A DNA stretch of 64,000 bases from Gammaproteobacteria bacterium (GTDB lineage Bacteria; Pseudomonadota; Gammaproteobacteria; Pseudomonadales; Azotimanducaceae): the NCBI GenBank assembly GCA_026707945.1, contig JAPOVV010000105.1:1-64000 (forward strand), written 5' to 3'. The position numbers were made by a program, and so were the translations under genes. The notes below the pieces were generated by a model. It ran no database searches. It saw nothing but the letters and a program-made list of their open reading frames with translations, and was not told where the DNA came from. This document shows, one piece after another, positions 56,530 to 64,000 of this stretch; positions within the stretch are counted from its first letter, which is position 1; each line of letters opens with the position of its first letter.

Positions 56530-56914
56530 ATTGCCCCGACTTCTCTTCCAAATCACCGTCATGTGCTTGAGCGTATCGCTTGCGTCCTGTGGTGAGAGCA
56601 ATGCCATTGGTGATCTTGAGTCGAAGTATCCAATCGAGATTGAAAGCTGTGTGTGCCGTTTTCTCGCATTCGAGGCAGACAGCTACTCGGGACTACCATA
56701 CGACGAAATGCTCTCTCAGTGTAATACGACGACACGTAACGGACACCCTAGTCTACCTCCGGATATCGAAAGTAATCCCTCATTGGATACGTTGCGGTGT
56801 CCTGAATCTGTCGAGGACTGGCAAGAAACCGTTGCAGAAGAGCGTGCTCAACAAGCGTCGAATCGACAAAACTACAAAGAACTAACTCAAACAAAAGACG
56901 AGCCAACACCATGA
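56504..56914 (+). CDS. Small cysteine-rich lipoprotein of unknown function
   Basis: About 136 residues from a TTG at 56504, overlapping the dioxygenase end; a TTG at 56531 is an alternative. The signal CLSVSLASCG places the lipidated Cys at 29. Four further Cys (CVC, SQC, LRC) could form disulfides in the periplasm. The C-terminus is polar (EERAQQASNRQNYKEL). Its stop overlaps the hydratase ATG. No known family recognised; a lipoprotein within a cytoplasmic beta-oxidation operon is unusual. Confidence 0.65.
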   Translation: MSKATNQRKLPRLLFQITVMCLSVSLASCGESNAIGDLESKYPIEIESCVCRFLAFEADSYSGLPYDEMLSQCNTTTRNGHPSLPPDIESNPSLDTLRCPESVEDWQETVAEERAQQASNRQNYKELTQTKDEPTP

Positions 56915-57717
56915 TCGATCACGAGTTTTCCGTTACTCAATTCAAAGTAGAAGGTCACGTCGCTCGGATAACGTTGAATCGCCCAGAGGCTATGAATTCA
57001 CTGAATCCCGAAATTCGATGGGAGCTCTCGCAACGGTGGGATACCGTCGAAGCAGATCCTGATATCTGGGTAGCCATCGTTACTGGCGCGGGTGAACGGG
57101 CGTTTTGTGCGGGCGCAGATCTGAAACACCGATCACGCGAACGCGATGCGACTCCTGAATTGCGCGAGAAATGGCAACGCATGAATGCTGAAACGAAATC
57201 ACTCCACGAACGATGGTATTACCCTAAACCAATCATCGCCGCGGTAAACGGATTCGCACTCGGTGGAGGGTTAGAGCTGGCGATGTCATGCGACATCATC
57301 GTGGCAGCCGAACATGCCGAGCTCGGTTTACCTGAGCCGAGACGCGGTTTAATCGCAGGAGCCGCAGGTGTCCATAGGCTACCGCGTCAAATCGGCTTGA
57401 AAGTTGCAATGGGGTATATGCTTACTGGTCGCCATATGTCGGCGCAGCGAGCGTATGAACTCGGCCTCGTAAATGAAGTGGTTCCCTCAGCTAAACTTCA
57501 CGAAACGGTAGACGCCTACGTCGAAGATATGCTTAAGTGTGCACCGTTATCGGTTCGTGCGACCAAAGAGGCAACGATGAGAGGCTTGGATATGCCGCTG
57601 GCTCAGGCGTACTACACTCCCTATGAATGGGAGAGTCGACGTGCAAAATCGCAGGATGCAATCGAAGGTCCGCGGGCATTCGCGGAGAAACGAATGCCAG
57701 ATTGGAAGGGAGAATGA
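56911..57717 (+). CDS. Enoyl-CoA hydratase/isomerase family protein
   Basis: A 268-residue crotonase. ITLNRPEAMNSLNPEIRWEL, TGAGERAFCAGADLK and AVNGFALGGGLELAMSCDIIVAAEHAELGLPEP are canonical, including the oxyanion loops and first catalytic Glu region (LGLPEPRRGLIAGAAG). Adds water to enoyl-CoA, or isomerises it. Overlaps the lipoprotein gene at its start and the PhyH gene at its end (ATGA), so it sits in the middle of one operon. Confidence 0.92.
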   Translation: MIDHEFSVTQFKVEGHVARITLNRPEAMNSLNPEIRWELSQRWDTVEADPDIWVAIVTGAGERAFCAGADLKHRSRERDATPELREKWQRMNAETKSLHERWYYPKPIIAAVNGFALGGGLELAMSCDIIVAAEHAELGLPEPRRGLIAGAAGVHRLPRQIGLKVAMGYMLTGRHMSAQRAYELGLVNEVVPSAKLHETVDAYVEDMLKCAPLSVRATKEATMRGLDMPLAQAYYTPYEWESRRAKSQDAIEGPRAFAEKRMPDWKGE

Positions 57718-58859
57718 TGGGAAACGAACGCTTGACTGCTCTATCCGATATTAGTGCTTACTGCGCCGGCGGAACCGAACGTGCTCTCAAACTCGGTAAT
57801 CGTGGTCCTCTTCTGTTCGATAACGCTGGCAACGTTGCCAAACACATCCTCGAGACATATCACAAAGTCGGTTTCTATGTGTTCGAGCAGGCGATTTCGC
57901 CAACGGAGATCGATGATATTCGAGCAGAGTTCAACCATGTGCTCTCGCGAGCCCCAGTCGATTCCAAAGCAACCGAGGATGCTGACGGCAATCCTGCCAT
58001 CGGTCAGGAATTCAAATATCGATCGTTCCAATATGCAAGACCCCTATCCGATCCGTACGGTGGCACTGACGCAGCAAATGGTCGATATGAAGCGAAGATG
58101 AGCGAGCCATCACCTGCAGAAGATGCACCGGGTGAAACGATCTTTTTCATTTCAGGTATGTGTCAACTCATGGATTCGTGCTTGCGCCATTACGGTAATC
58201 CGCGACTACTCAAGGTCGCGGAAGCGTTGAACGGTCCTGATTTCACACCGTTCACGGACGGTATTTGGATTAAAGAGCCAGAACTGGGCACGTCGGTCGC
58301 CTGGCATCAGGACGGAACAACCCTTTGGCAACGATCCGACTGGCACGAGGACATTCATGGATTCAATTTCATGACGCAGCTCTACGACACGACTGCGGAG
58401 AATGCGCTATGGGTTGTGCCAGGCTCACATAAACTGGGCAAAATCGACATTCGGAAGCGTGTCGCTGACGCGGGTACAGACCGACTCCCCGAAGCGACAC
58501 CGATGCTTTGTAAAGCGGGCGATGTGGCGATCTGCAATCGCCAAGTGCTTCACGGTAGCTTCGCGAATACCTCGTCGCAACGACGGGTCACCGTAGTCCA
58601 TGGGTTTCATATGCGAGATTCGGTCTTGGGCGCCGAAACGTCGTTTCCTGCCGGCACTTCGCTTCGCTATGACGAGGAACGTGTGCATCGCAGTTCAAGG
58701 CTTATTCCATTGGCAATCGACGCTCGCCGCCAGCATTTCACGGACGAAGATCCTTACGTCTATGAACCGCTAGATGCTGAAGTCGAGCAAAATCGATTTA
58801 ACGATGAGACGCGAGAAACGTTGCTAAAGAACTACAACATGTACTCACTGGGCCTTTGA
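57714..58859 (+). CDS. Phytanoyl-CoA dioxygenase (PhyH) family protein
   Basis: About 381 residues from the ATG at 57714 (or 57717), with GGGAG just upstream; the open frame extends into the hydratase gene. YHKVGFYVFEQAISPTEIDDIR is the PhyH opening, WHQDGTTLW gives the HxD, ALWVVPGSHK follows, and RQVLHGSFANTSSQRRVTV carries the distal His and Arg. Overlaps the hydratase stop by four bases, so it is translationally coupled. It may hydroxylate the acyl-CoA handled by the neighbouring hydratase and dehydrogenases (inference). Confidence 0.88.
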   Translation: MMGNERLTALSDISAYCAGGTERALKLGNRGPLLFDNAGNVAKHILETYHKVGFYVFEQAISPTEIDDIRAEFNHVLSRAPVDSKATEDADGNPAIGQEFKYRSFQYARPLSDPYGGTDAANGRYEAKMSEPSPAEDAPGETIFFISGMCQLMDSCLRHYGNPRLLKVAEALNGPDFTPFTDGIWIKEPELGTSVAWHQDGTTLWQRSDWHEDIHGFNFMTQLYDTTAENALWVVPGSHKLGKIDIRKRVADAGTDRLPEATPMLCKAGDVAICNRQVLHGSFANTSSQRRVTVVHGFHMRDSVLGAETSFPAGTSLRYDEERVHRSSRLIPLAIDARRQHFTDEDPYVYEPLDAEVEQNRFNDETRETLLKNYNMYSLGL

Positions 58860-58918
58860 ACGTACACCCTCCAACCCTATCCACATAAGCAACGTGTACC
58901 CAGATCCTAGAAGAACGA

Positions 58919-60049
58919 ATGTCGACGTTTGCATTCACTGACGAACAGCTTCAGCTCCGCGAATCAGTTCGCCGATACCTGACTGACCACGCAACCGTAA
59001 GTCGAACGAGAGAGCTCATGGGCGATTCTGACGGCTTCGATCGACAGTCTTTCCAAGGTCTTTTTAACGAACTTGGCATCGGAGGCGTCCACCTACCGGA
59101 AGAGTATGGTGGCGCGGGTCTCAGCTACGTCGAATTGTGTGTCGTACTCGAAGAGATGGGGCGGGCCTTGTACCCCTCGCCTTATCTGTCTTCCAACGTG
59201 CTCGCAGCAAACGCTTTGCTACTGACAGGTACCACCGAACAAAAGGCAGAGCTCTTGCCTTTGATTGCTTCAGGTGCGAGGCTCGCGACCGTTGCGCTGT
59301 ACGAGGATAGCAACCGATCAGATGTTGCGAATATCGAACAAATTGTCGTTGGCGGATCGTTTACGGGTACCAAATCCTTTGTTCTCGACGCCACTGTTGC
59401 TGAGTGTTTCGTCGTCGTTGCACGAGAAGGATCCGATCGCCATAACGCGCCACGATTCTGGCTTGCAGATAGCAACGATCCGGGTATCAAATGTAGCGCG
59501 ACAGAGTCCATTGACTCAACGCGCCGAATTGGTAGCGTTTCGTTTGATAACGTCAGCGTCGAACGCCTTGGCGAAGCTGAACGAGACCTTACGAGATTTG
59601 ACAAATTCGTCGATTTAGCATCGGTCGCGCTAGCGAACGAGATGGTCGGTGGTGCACAATGGCTACTCGAGAGTTCTGTCGAATACGCGAACAGTCGCGT
59701 CCAGTTCGGTCGTCCTATAAGCTCGATGCAAGCCATCAAACACAAGTGCGCCGATCTATTACTCGAAATAGAGCTCGCAAAGTCGGGCGCATACCGTGCT
59801 GCACAAGCGGTAGCCGACGACGATCCAGCTCTACCCGTCTACGCAAACATCGCTAAGGCGGCAGCAAACGACGCTTACATGAAATCTGCAGCTGATGCGA
59901 TTCAAATCCATGGAGGGATTGGATTCACCTGGGATAACGACACCCACCTTTGGTTCAAGCGTGCGAAGAGTTCCCAGGTGTTACTTGGTACATCCGAGAT
60001 ACATCGCGACCAGCTGCTTGAGCGTATCGATTTTCTAGAGGCGGACTAG
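58919..60049 (+). CDS. Acyl-CoA dehydrogenase (first of a pair)
   Basis: A 376-residue flavoprotein: FTDEQLQLRESVRRYL, GGVHLPEEYGGAGLSYVELCVVLEEMGRALYPSP, SVEYANSRVQFGRPISSMQAIKHKCADLLLEIELAKS and AADAIQIHGGIGFTWDNDTHLWFKRAKSSQ are classical motifs. The middle domain is shortened and the FAD-binding TDEI-type loop is modified to GTSEIHRD. Located directly before a second dehydrogenase with a 7-base gap, it may form a heteromer, as in steroid side-chain catabolism. Confidence 0.9.
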   Translation: MSTFAFTDEQLQLRESVRRYLTDHATVSRTRELMGDSDGFDRQSFQGLFNELGIGGVHLPEEYGGAGLSYVELCVVLEEMGRALYPSPYLSSNVLAANALLLTGTTEQKAELLPLIASGARLATVALYEDSNRSDVANIEQIVVGGSFTGTKSFVLDATVAECFVVVAREGSDRHNAPRFWLADSNDPGIKCSATESIDSTRRIGSVSFDNVSVERLGEAERDLTRFDKFVDLASVALANEMVGGAQWLLESSVEYANSRVQFGRPISSMQAIKHKCADLLLEIELAKSGAYRAAQAVADDDPALPVYANIAKAAANDAYMKSAADAIQIHGGIGFTWDNDTHLWFKRAKSSQVLLGTSEIHRDQLLERIDFLEAD

Positions 60050-60056
60050 CTGAACA

Positions 60057-61301
60057 ATGGAATGGAGTGAAACAGCGGTCAGGGATGAACTTCGATCGTT
60101 TCTTGAGGAGAACTGGGACCCGAACGCTGAGTTGCTCGATTGGCGGAACAAGCTCGTTGATTCTGGTTGGGGCATGCCCAGCTGGCCAGAACGCTGGTTT
60201 GGTCGAGATATGCCTCAGAGCTTGCTTAGTGTCGTCGCTGAAGAATTCGCTCGAATCGGTGCAGTCTCTGTCGCACGAACCGGCATTCGATTACTCGCGG
60301 CAGAAACCTTGCTCGCACACGGTAATGACGCGCAGCGCGAACGTTATCTACGAAAGATCCTGACCGGAGAAGAGACTTGGTGTCAATTGTTCAGCGAACC
60401 GGGAAGTGGCTCTGATCTCGCAGGCTCTACGACGCGTGCGGAGCTCGTCGGAGACGACTGGATCATCAATGGACAAAAGGTGTGGACCACATCTGCTCAT
60501 CACGCGGATTTCGGTTTGTTGTTGGCACGGCATGATTGGGACGTACCCAAACACCAAGGATTGTCGTATTTCATCCTCGATTTTCACCAGGAAGGCGTTG
60601 AAGTACATCCTCTAAAGCAGATGAACGGACACGCATCGTTCAATCAAGTGTTCTTTAACAATGCGAAGGTTTCGCGTAGCGACCAAGTCGGCGAAAACGG
60701 CGACGGTTGGCAGATTGCGATGACGACTCTCATGCATGAACGGCGTAATGCCGGCAACATATTTGTCGAAGCGAGGCGTCGCGGGGATTTCAAAGGGTCT
60801 ATCTACGAACAGGAAGCCGAAGAGAACAAAATCTTGCTGGAACCATATACCTGGTATCCACAACGCGCTGGACGTGTAGATCTTGTCTTACCGCGTGCGA
60901 AAGCCACGGGTGCTATCAGAGACCCTGTCGCAAGACAAGAAATCGCCAAGCTGATGATCATGTCACGTTGTGCCGAGTGGACGGCCCTCCGTGCCCGAGC
61001 AGCTCAACAACAAGGTCAACCGCAAGGACCCGAGGGTTCGCTTGGCAAGCTGGCAGGTAGCAACATCGCTCGTCAAGCAGCCACGGTCCATACCTTGATT
61101 TCCGGCGTTGACGCAATGACCGCAGGAGAGGAAAGCCCAGAATCTGGCATTGTCGCGGAAATTTTGCTCTCGGTCCCAGCGATATCGATTGCAGGTGGTA
61201 CCGATGAAATTCAACGCAACATCATTAGCGAGCGTGTTTTAGGAATGCAAAAGGAACCACGTATGGATACCGGTCCCTTTAAGGATGTACGAAAGAGCTA
61301 G
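60057..61301 (+). CDS. Acyl-CoA dehydrogenase (second of a pair)
   Basis: A 414-residue flavoprotein. GEETWCQLFSEPGSGSDLAGSTTRAE and INGQKVWTTSAHHADFGLLLARHD are strong family motifs, and ISIAGGTDEIQRNIISERVLGMQKEP is the complete C-terminal FAD/CoA signature. It starts seven bases after the other dehydrogenase. One partner of such pairs usually carries the catalytic base and the other the FAD contacts. Last gene of the rightward operon; a short hairpin GTTAG/CTAAC follows at 61301-61314. Confidence 0.92.
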   Translation: MEWSETAVRDELRSFLEENWDPNAELLDWRNKLVDSGWGMPSWPERWFGRDMPQSLLSVVAEEFARIGAVSVARTGIRLLAAETLLAHGNDAQRERYLRKILTGEETWCQLFSEPGSGSDLAGSTTRAELVGDDWIINGQKVWTTSAHHADFGLLLARHDWDVPKHQGLSYFILDFHQEGVEVHPLKQMNGHASFNQVFFNNAKVSRSDQVGENGDGWQIAMTTLMHERRNAGNIFVEARRRGDFKGSIYEQEAEENKILLEPYTWYPQRAGRVDLVLPRAKATGAIRDPVARQEIAKLMIMSRCAEWTALRARAAQQQGQPQGPEGSLGKLAGSNIARQAATVHTLISGVDAMTAGEESPESGIVAEILLSVPAISIAGGTDEIQRNIISERVLGMQKEPRMDTGPFKDVRKS

Positions 61302-61320
61302 TTAGTTTGCTAACTTCTGG

Positions 61321-62127
61321 TCAACTAATCGGTGGTTCGAAGAACATCGACGTGCGACCACCATCGACAACCAAATCGTGACAGTTGACGTAACTTCCGG
61401 CATCACTCGCCAAAAACAGCGCGGCTTCCGCAATATCCATCGCGAGACCACTTCGAGGCATGGGTGTTGCTCGCGCGAGATTTCCTCGCAGCTTCTTCAT
61501 CTTACGCTCATTCTCTGAGTCTGGCAACGTGTTTGCGCGTGCAGAGCCACCCCAGAAGATAGGCGTCGCGATCGCGCCGGGTGAGATGGTGTTCACACGT
61601 ATCTTGTGAGGTCCGAGTTCTACCCCAGCCATTCTCGTGTAATGAGTAACCGCCGCCTTTAGTACCGAATAGAGTATGTTGCCTTGGCGATATCGCAGGC
61701 CTGCAACGCTAGAGTTATTGATGATGGAGCCACCACCACTCGCAATCATCGGTTCAACCGCATGACGCGTCGTGAGCATTACACTGCTAAGCAGGAGCTT
61801 TACGCCATAGTCAATTTGCTCGCTTGAGATGTTGGTGACGTCCCCAGCCGTTGGTCCTCCCGCGTTGTTGAACAGGACGTCGAGGCGACCGAACGTACTC
61901 GTGGTGAAATCGAGCGTGCGCTTGATGTCCGCTTCGACACTCACATCCGCATGTTGATAGACTACTTGGTCGCCAAGTGAATCGGCGAGATTCGATCCTT
62001 TTTCCTCCGATCGGCCCGTTATAACGACCTGCGCGCCTTCTCGCGAAAACAGTTCTGCTGTCGCAGCACCGATCCCACTTGTGCCGCCTGAAATGTAGGC
62101 GACCTTTCCGTCAAGTTTTCCCGACAC
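61321..62127 (-). CDS. Short-chain dehydrogenase/reductase (SDR)
   Basis: About 268 residues from a GTG at 62127, seven bases after the MaoC stop; the frame is open upstream into that gene. SGGTSGIG is the dinucleotide motif, FNNAGGP the core strand, and SSVAGLRYRQGNILYSVLKAAV holds the catalytic Ser, Tyr and Lys. C-terminus FLASDAGSYVNCHDLVVDGG is typical. As the third gene of a leftward unit after two MaoC hydratases, it probably oxidises the 3-hydroxyacyl-CoA they form (inference). Confidence 0.88.
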   Translation of the reverse strand: MSGKLDGKVAYISGGTSGIGAATAELFSREGAQVVITGRSEEKGSNLADSLGDQVVYQHADVSVEADIKRTLDFTTSTFGRLDVLFNNAGGPTAGDVTNISSEQIDYGVKLLLSSVMLTTRHAVEPMIASGGGSIINNSSVAGLRYRQGNILYSVLKAAVTHYTRMAGVELGPHKIRVNTISPGAIATPIFWGGSARANTLPDSENERKMKKLRGNLARATPMPRSGLAMDIAEAALFLASDAGSYVNCHDLVVDGGRTSMFFEPPIS

Positions 62128-62134
62128 GGATAGA

Positions 62135-62554
62135 TTAAGCGGGTAGTTCGATGGTCGCGGTACCCTGAACCCGCGTCTCGTTCGCTTCGTTAGTGATCGT
62201 GATGTCGATCTCAACCTGTTTGAGGTCTTCCTCTATATTGGTCACAACACCGGTGATCGTGTGCGGTTGATCGACTAATACTGGGGCACGAAAAATCGTG
62301 TCAATCACCTTGATCTGAGCCGACGGTGCCCATCGATGAATCATTGCGCCAAGGAAGCCTTGACTCATGACGCCAGGAATAATCGCGCCTGGGAAGCCTT
62401 CTTTTCGCGCTGCTTCATGATCGGTAAATCTACCGCCACCCCACCCGACGTACTTTCCAAAGCGTCGAACGTTATCGAGGCTTGTATCAGGATCGAATGC
62501 TGGTAGCTCGACGCCAAATTCAACTTCAGAGATTTTTGCAATTTGATCAGCCAC
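62135..62554 (-). CDS. MaoC-like hotdog dehydratase, C-terminal-type partner
   Basis: A 139-residue single-hotdog protein. GWGGGRFTDHEAARKEGFPG provides an Asp/His pair in the place of the hydratase-2 motif, and AIIPGVMSQGFLGAMIHRW is the hot-dog helix. It overlaps the next MaoC-like gene by eight bases. Pairs of single-hotdog MaoC proteins form functional heteromers in steroid degradation (ChsH1/ChsH2 type), which supports reading these as one enoyl-CoA hydratase. Confidence 0.8.
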   Translation of the reverse strand: MADQIAKISEVEFGVELPAFDPDTSLDNVRRFGKYVGWGGGRFTDHEAARKEGFPGAIIPGVMSQGFLGAMIHRWAPSAQIKVIDTIFRAPVLVDQPHTITGVVTNIEEDLKQVEIDITITNEANETRVQGTATIELPA

Positions 62555-62993
62555 TGGGACGCTCCCTAATCACGGTTCGTGTATCGGCATTCGCGACGTG
62601 AGTTCCATCTTCCGAATACAGCTCCATCCGCGTGACAAGAAACACCATACGCCCCGAGCGCCCTGTCTTGGTATATATGTCGTGAAGGTGCGATTTGCCG
62701 GTAAGCGTCATGTTGTCTCTAATCGGAGCCAACCATTCAACCGCCTTCCCGGCATCCATACCGACTCCGTTCAGTTGCGGGAAATCCTCAGGTAGATTTC
62801 GGCGACCCACCAATGTCGCGACGAACGTTGGCGGTGCTTGAAAGTCCTCGTGAGTCGGGTCAGTGAACTTCTGATCTAGTTCGCCGCATGCCTTTGCATA
62901 TTCGGCGAAGCGGATGCCATCGATCTCAAGTTTTACCTCATCAAATTCTCGATTGAGGAACTGATCACGCATGACTTGGATGTCGTCGTCCAA
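62547..62993 (-). CDS. MaoC-like hotdog dehydratase, N-terminal-type partner
   Basis: A 148-residue FAS1-type dehydratase domain from a TTG at 62993 with CAGGGG six bases upstream; the ATG at 62972 is an alternative. FAEYAKACGELDQKFTD, APPTFVATLVGRRNLPEDF, LTGKSHLHDIYTKTGRSGRM and VFLVTRMELYSEDG follow the family pattern. It lacks the usual catalytic Asp/His so is probably the structural partner of the neighbouring MaoC-like protein. First gene of the leftward three-gene unit with the SDR. Confidence 0.82.
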   Translation of the reverse strand: MDDDIQVMRDQFLNREFDEVKLEIDGIRFAEYAKACGELDQKFTDPTHEDFQAPPTFVATLVGRRNLPEDFPQLNGVGMDAGKAVEWLAPIRDNMTLTGKSHLHDIYTKTGRSGRMVFLVTRMELYSEDGTHVANADTRTVIRERPSG

Positions 62994-63077
62994 GAAAAAC
63001 CCCTGCTTTTGGCGTTAAAGTGGAGCGCGAAATTATCTAAAAACGTTTGGAGCAGAACCGGTAACGACTACCAAGCG

Positions 63078-63869
63078 TTATTGCGGATAGATCGTAGGAA
63101 GCTCCGCTTCATTGTCCAATACGTCGCCGATCGTCAGCGACGCGATGTAATTGTCTGAGAGGATGTTCTTTTTACCGTTGAATCTGACACCATGAGGCAT
63201 GTATGCACATGTCATTGCACGTCGATAGGTCGACGTCATGTTGCATCCTGCGCCATGTGCAACCATACCGTCGATATAGATCGCATCGCCGGCTTTGGCC
63301 GGAACAGCAACTGGTTCGATTGCCGCTAACTCGGGGTATTGGGTGGCTAGTTCGCCCATATTCACGCCAATCGGCGCGTGCTCATAGTCCGTCAAACATT
63401 GAGACCTTGGTAACACATACAGGCAACCGTTGTCAGGAGTCGCGTCGTCCAGTGCGACCCAAATGCTGATTGCTTGGGTGGAATCGAAACTCCAGAATGG
63501 CACGTCGCGATGAAAAGCCGTTGCGTTTGCGAGTGGTTCCTTAATCAATGCTTGGTCATGCCACATGTGAATTCGATCTAGACCCGCCAACGTCGCTGCT
63601 AACTCACCCAGTCGCGGATCGTGCATGAGTTCGTGTACTTCGACATGAGTCCTCGACAACAACATTAACTGGAGGAACACATTCGAATACGGATTTTCCC
63701 GATGACCAGCAGGTTGTCCACGCAACGGATGGCCAATTCGATCTTCAACCGCAGCGGTGATGACCTTCTGCCAATGTCTTAATTCAGTCTGATCAAGAAA
63801 AGCTGTGACGTGCAGATAACCGAGGTCCCGATAACTATCGATCTCCTCAGGCGTGAACCCTGTACGCAT
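63078..63869 (-). CDS. Phytanoyl-CoA dioxygenase (PhyH) family protein
   Basis: A 263-residue protein near the family norm. FTPEEIDSYRDLGYLHVTAFL opens it; AFHRDVPFW supplies HxD, GCLYVLPRSQ the next strand, and AGDAIYIDGMVAHGAG the distal His with TYRRAMTCAYMP as the Arg region. It starts three bases after the stop of the TauD-like gene and forms a dioxygenase pair with it. Separate from the MaoC unit by about 80 bases on the same strand. Confidence 0.9.
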   Translation of the reverse strand: MRTGFTPEEIDSYRDLGYLHVTAFLDQTELRHWQKVITAAVEDRIGHPLRGQPAGHRENPYSNVFLQLMLLSRTHVEVHELMHDPRLGELAATLAGLDRIHMWHDQALIKEPLANATAFHRDVPFWSFDSTQAISIWVALDDATPDNGCLYVLPRSQCLTDYEHAPIGVNMGELATQYPELAAIEPVAVPAKAGDAIYIDGMVAHGAGCNMTSTYRRAMTCAYMPHGVRFNGKKNILSDNYIASLTIGDVLDNEAELPTIYPQ

Positions 63870-63872
63870 CGC

Positions 63873-64000
63873 TTATTGCGGTTTAGGTCCAGCGACTGTT
63901 ACGCGTTCCATCAGCCGCTCGTGCTCGCCGTAGTCCGGAACGCCGCAGTGTTGAACCGAACGGTTATCCCAAAATGCGATCGAATTAGCTTCCCAGCGAA
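63873..64000 (-). CDS. TauD/TfdA family dioxygenase, partial (C-terminal end)
   Basis: The minus strand from the right edge down to a TAA at 63873-63875 encodes the end of a TauD-like protein: SIAFWDNRSVQHCGVPDY contains the distal His, and HERLMERVTVAG the 2-oxoglutarate-binding Arg. The N-terminus lies outside the window. Three bases separate its stop from the PhyH start, so the two are likely co-expressed. Confidence 0.8.
   Translation of the reverse strand, partial: RWEANSIAFWDNRSVQHCGVPDYGEHERLMERVTVAGPKPQ

Noticed and set aside
59182-59745. 187-codon minus-strand open frame
   Set aside because: Antisense to the first acyl-CoA dehydrogenase, with no recognisable domain.
1-64000. tRNA, rRNA, CRISPR or transposon
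   Set aside because: Reading the intergenic regions on both strands, I saw no cloverleaf, no regularly spaced repeats and no transposase motifs.

Overview
The window is a gene-dense (about 90% coding), moderate-GC bacterial chromosome segment. It has no rRNA, tRNA, CRISPR array, transposase or phage gene that I can see. Gene content (TesB, GloB, Pcm, FolE, Fe/2-oxoglutarate dioxygenases, bacterial lipoproteins, Shine-Dalgarno sites of the GGAGG type) suggests an uncultured proteobacterium, probably a marine or otherwise oligotrophic gammaproteobacterium. This placement rests on general resemblance and is not proven by any marker gene. Non-ATG starts (GTG, TTG) are common.

Layout. 1-8.1 kb: a PhyH dioxygenase/NUDIX pair, a nitronate monooxygenase, a double-EthD protein, a small membrane protein, an iodotyrosine-deiodinase-like flavoprotein, a second PhyH enzyme, a TesB thioesterase and a luciferase-like (LLM) oxidoreductase. 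8.2-9.7 kb: gloB plus an exported Pcm. 10.0-16.2 kb: a leucine/terpenoid-type acyl-CoA operon (HMG-CoA-lyase-like enzyme, glutathione transferase, acyl-CoA carboxylase beta and alpha, enoyl-CoA hydratase) ending in a clear terminator. 16.3-29.3 kb: LLM enzyme, second nitronate monooxygenase, copper amine oxidase, an ABC exporter pair, a GMC oxidoreductase with class I aldolase, beta-carbonic anhydrase, and an LLM enzyme coupled to a GH3-type acyl-adenylating enzyme. 29.7-33.9 kb: an SDR, then the ATP-grasp/alpha-E/transglutaminase triad. 33.9-47.2 kb: D-aminoacylase-like amidohydrolases, LLM enzymes, a heterodimeric ABC exporter with two tiny membrane proteins, an aldo/keto reductase, FolE and an SbcD-like phosphoesterase. 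47.7-51.4 kb: a 1234-residue lipoprotein joining FG-GAP/ASPIC domains to a vanadium haloperoxidase domain. 51.7-64 kb: a third amidohydrolase and a catabolic block of PhyH and TauD dioxygenases, two acyl-CoA dehydrogenases, two MaoC hydratases, an enoyl-CoA hydratase, an SDR and an esterase.

Taken together the window looks like a catabolic accessory region. Seven Fe(II)/2-oxoglutarate-type oxygenases, five LLM flavin/F420 oxidoreductases and two nitronate monooxygenases sit among CoA-thioester beta-oxidation and carboxylation genes. The substrates cannot be read from the sequence. The points most worth following are the haloperoxidase fusion (with a dehalogenase-like gene elsewhere in the window), the ATP-grasp/transglutaminase triad whose first gene appears to lack a canonical start codon, the glycine-rich-loop acyl-CoA carboxylase operon, and the paired dehydrogenase/hydratase block at the right end.
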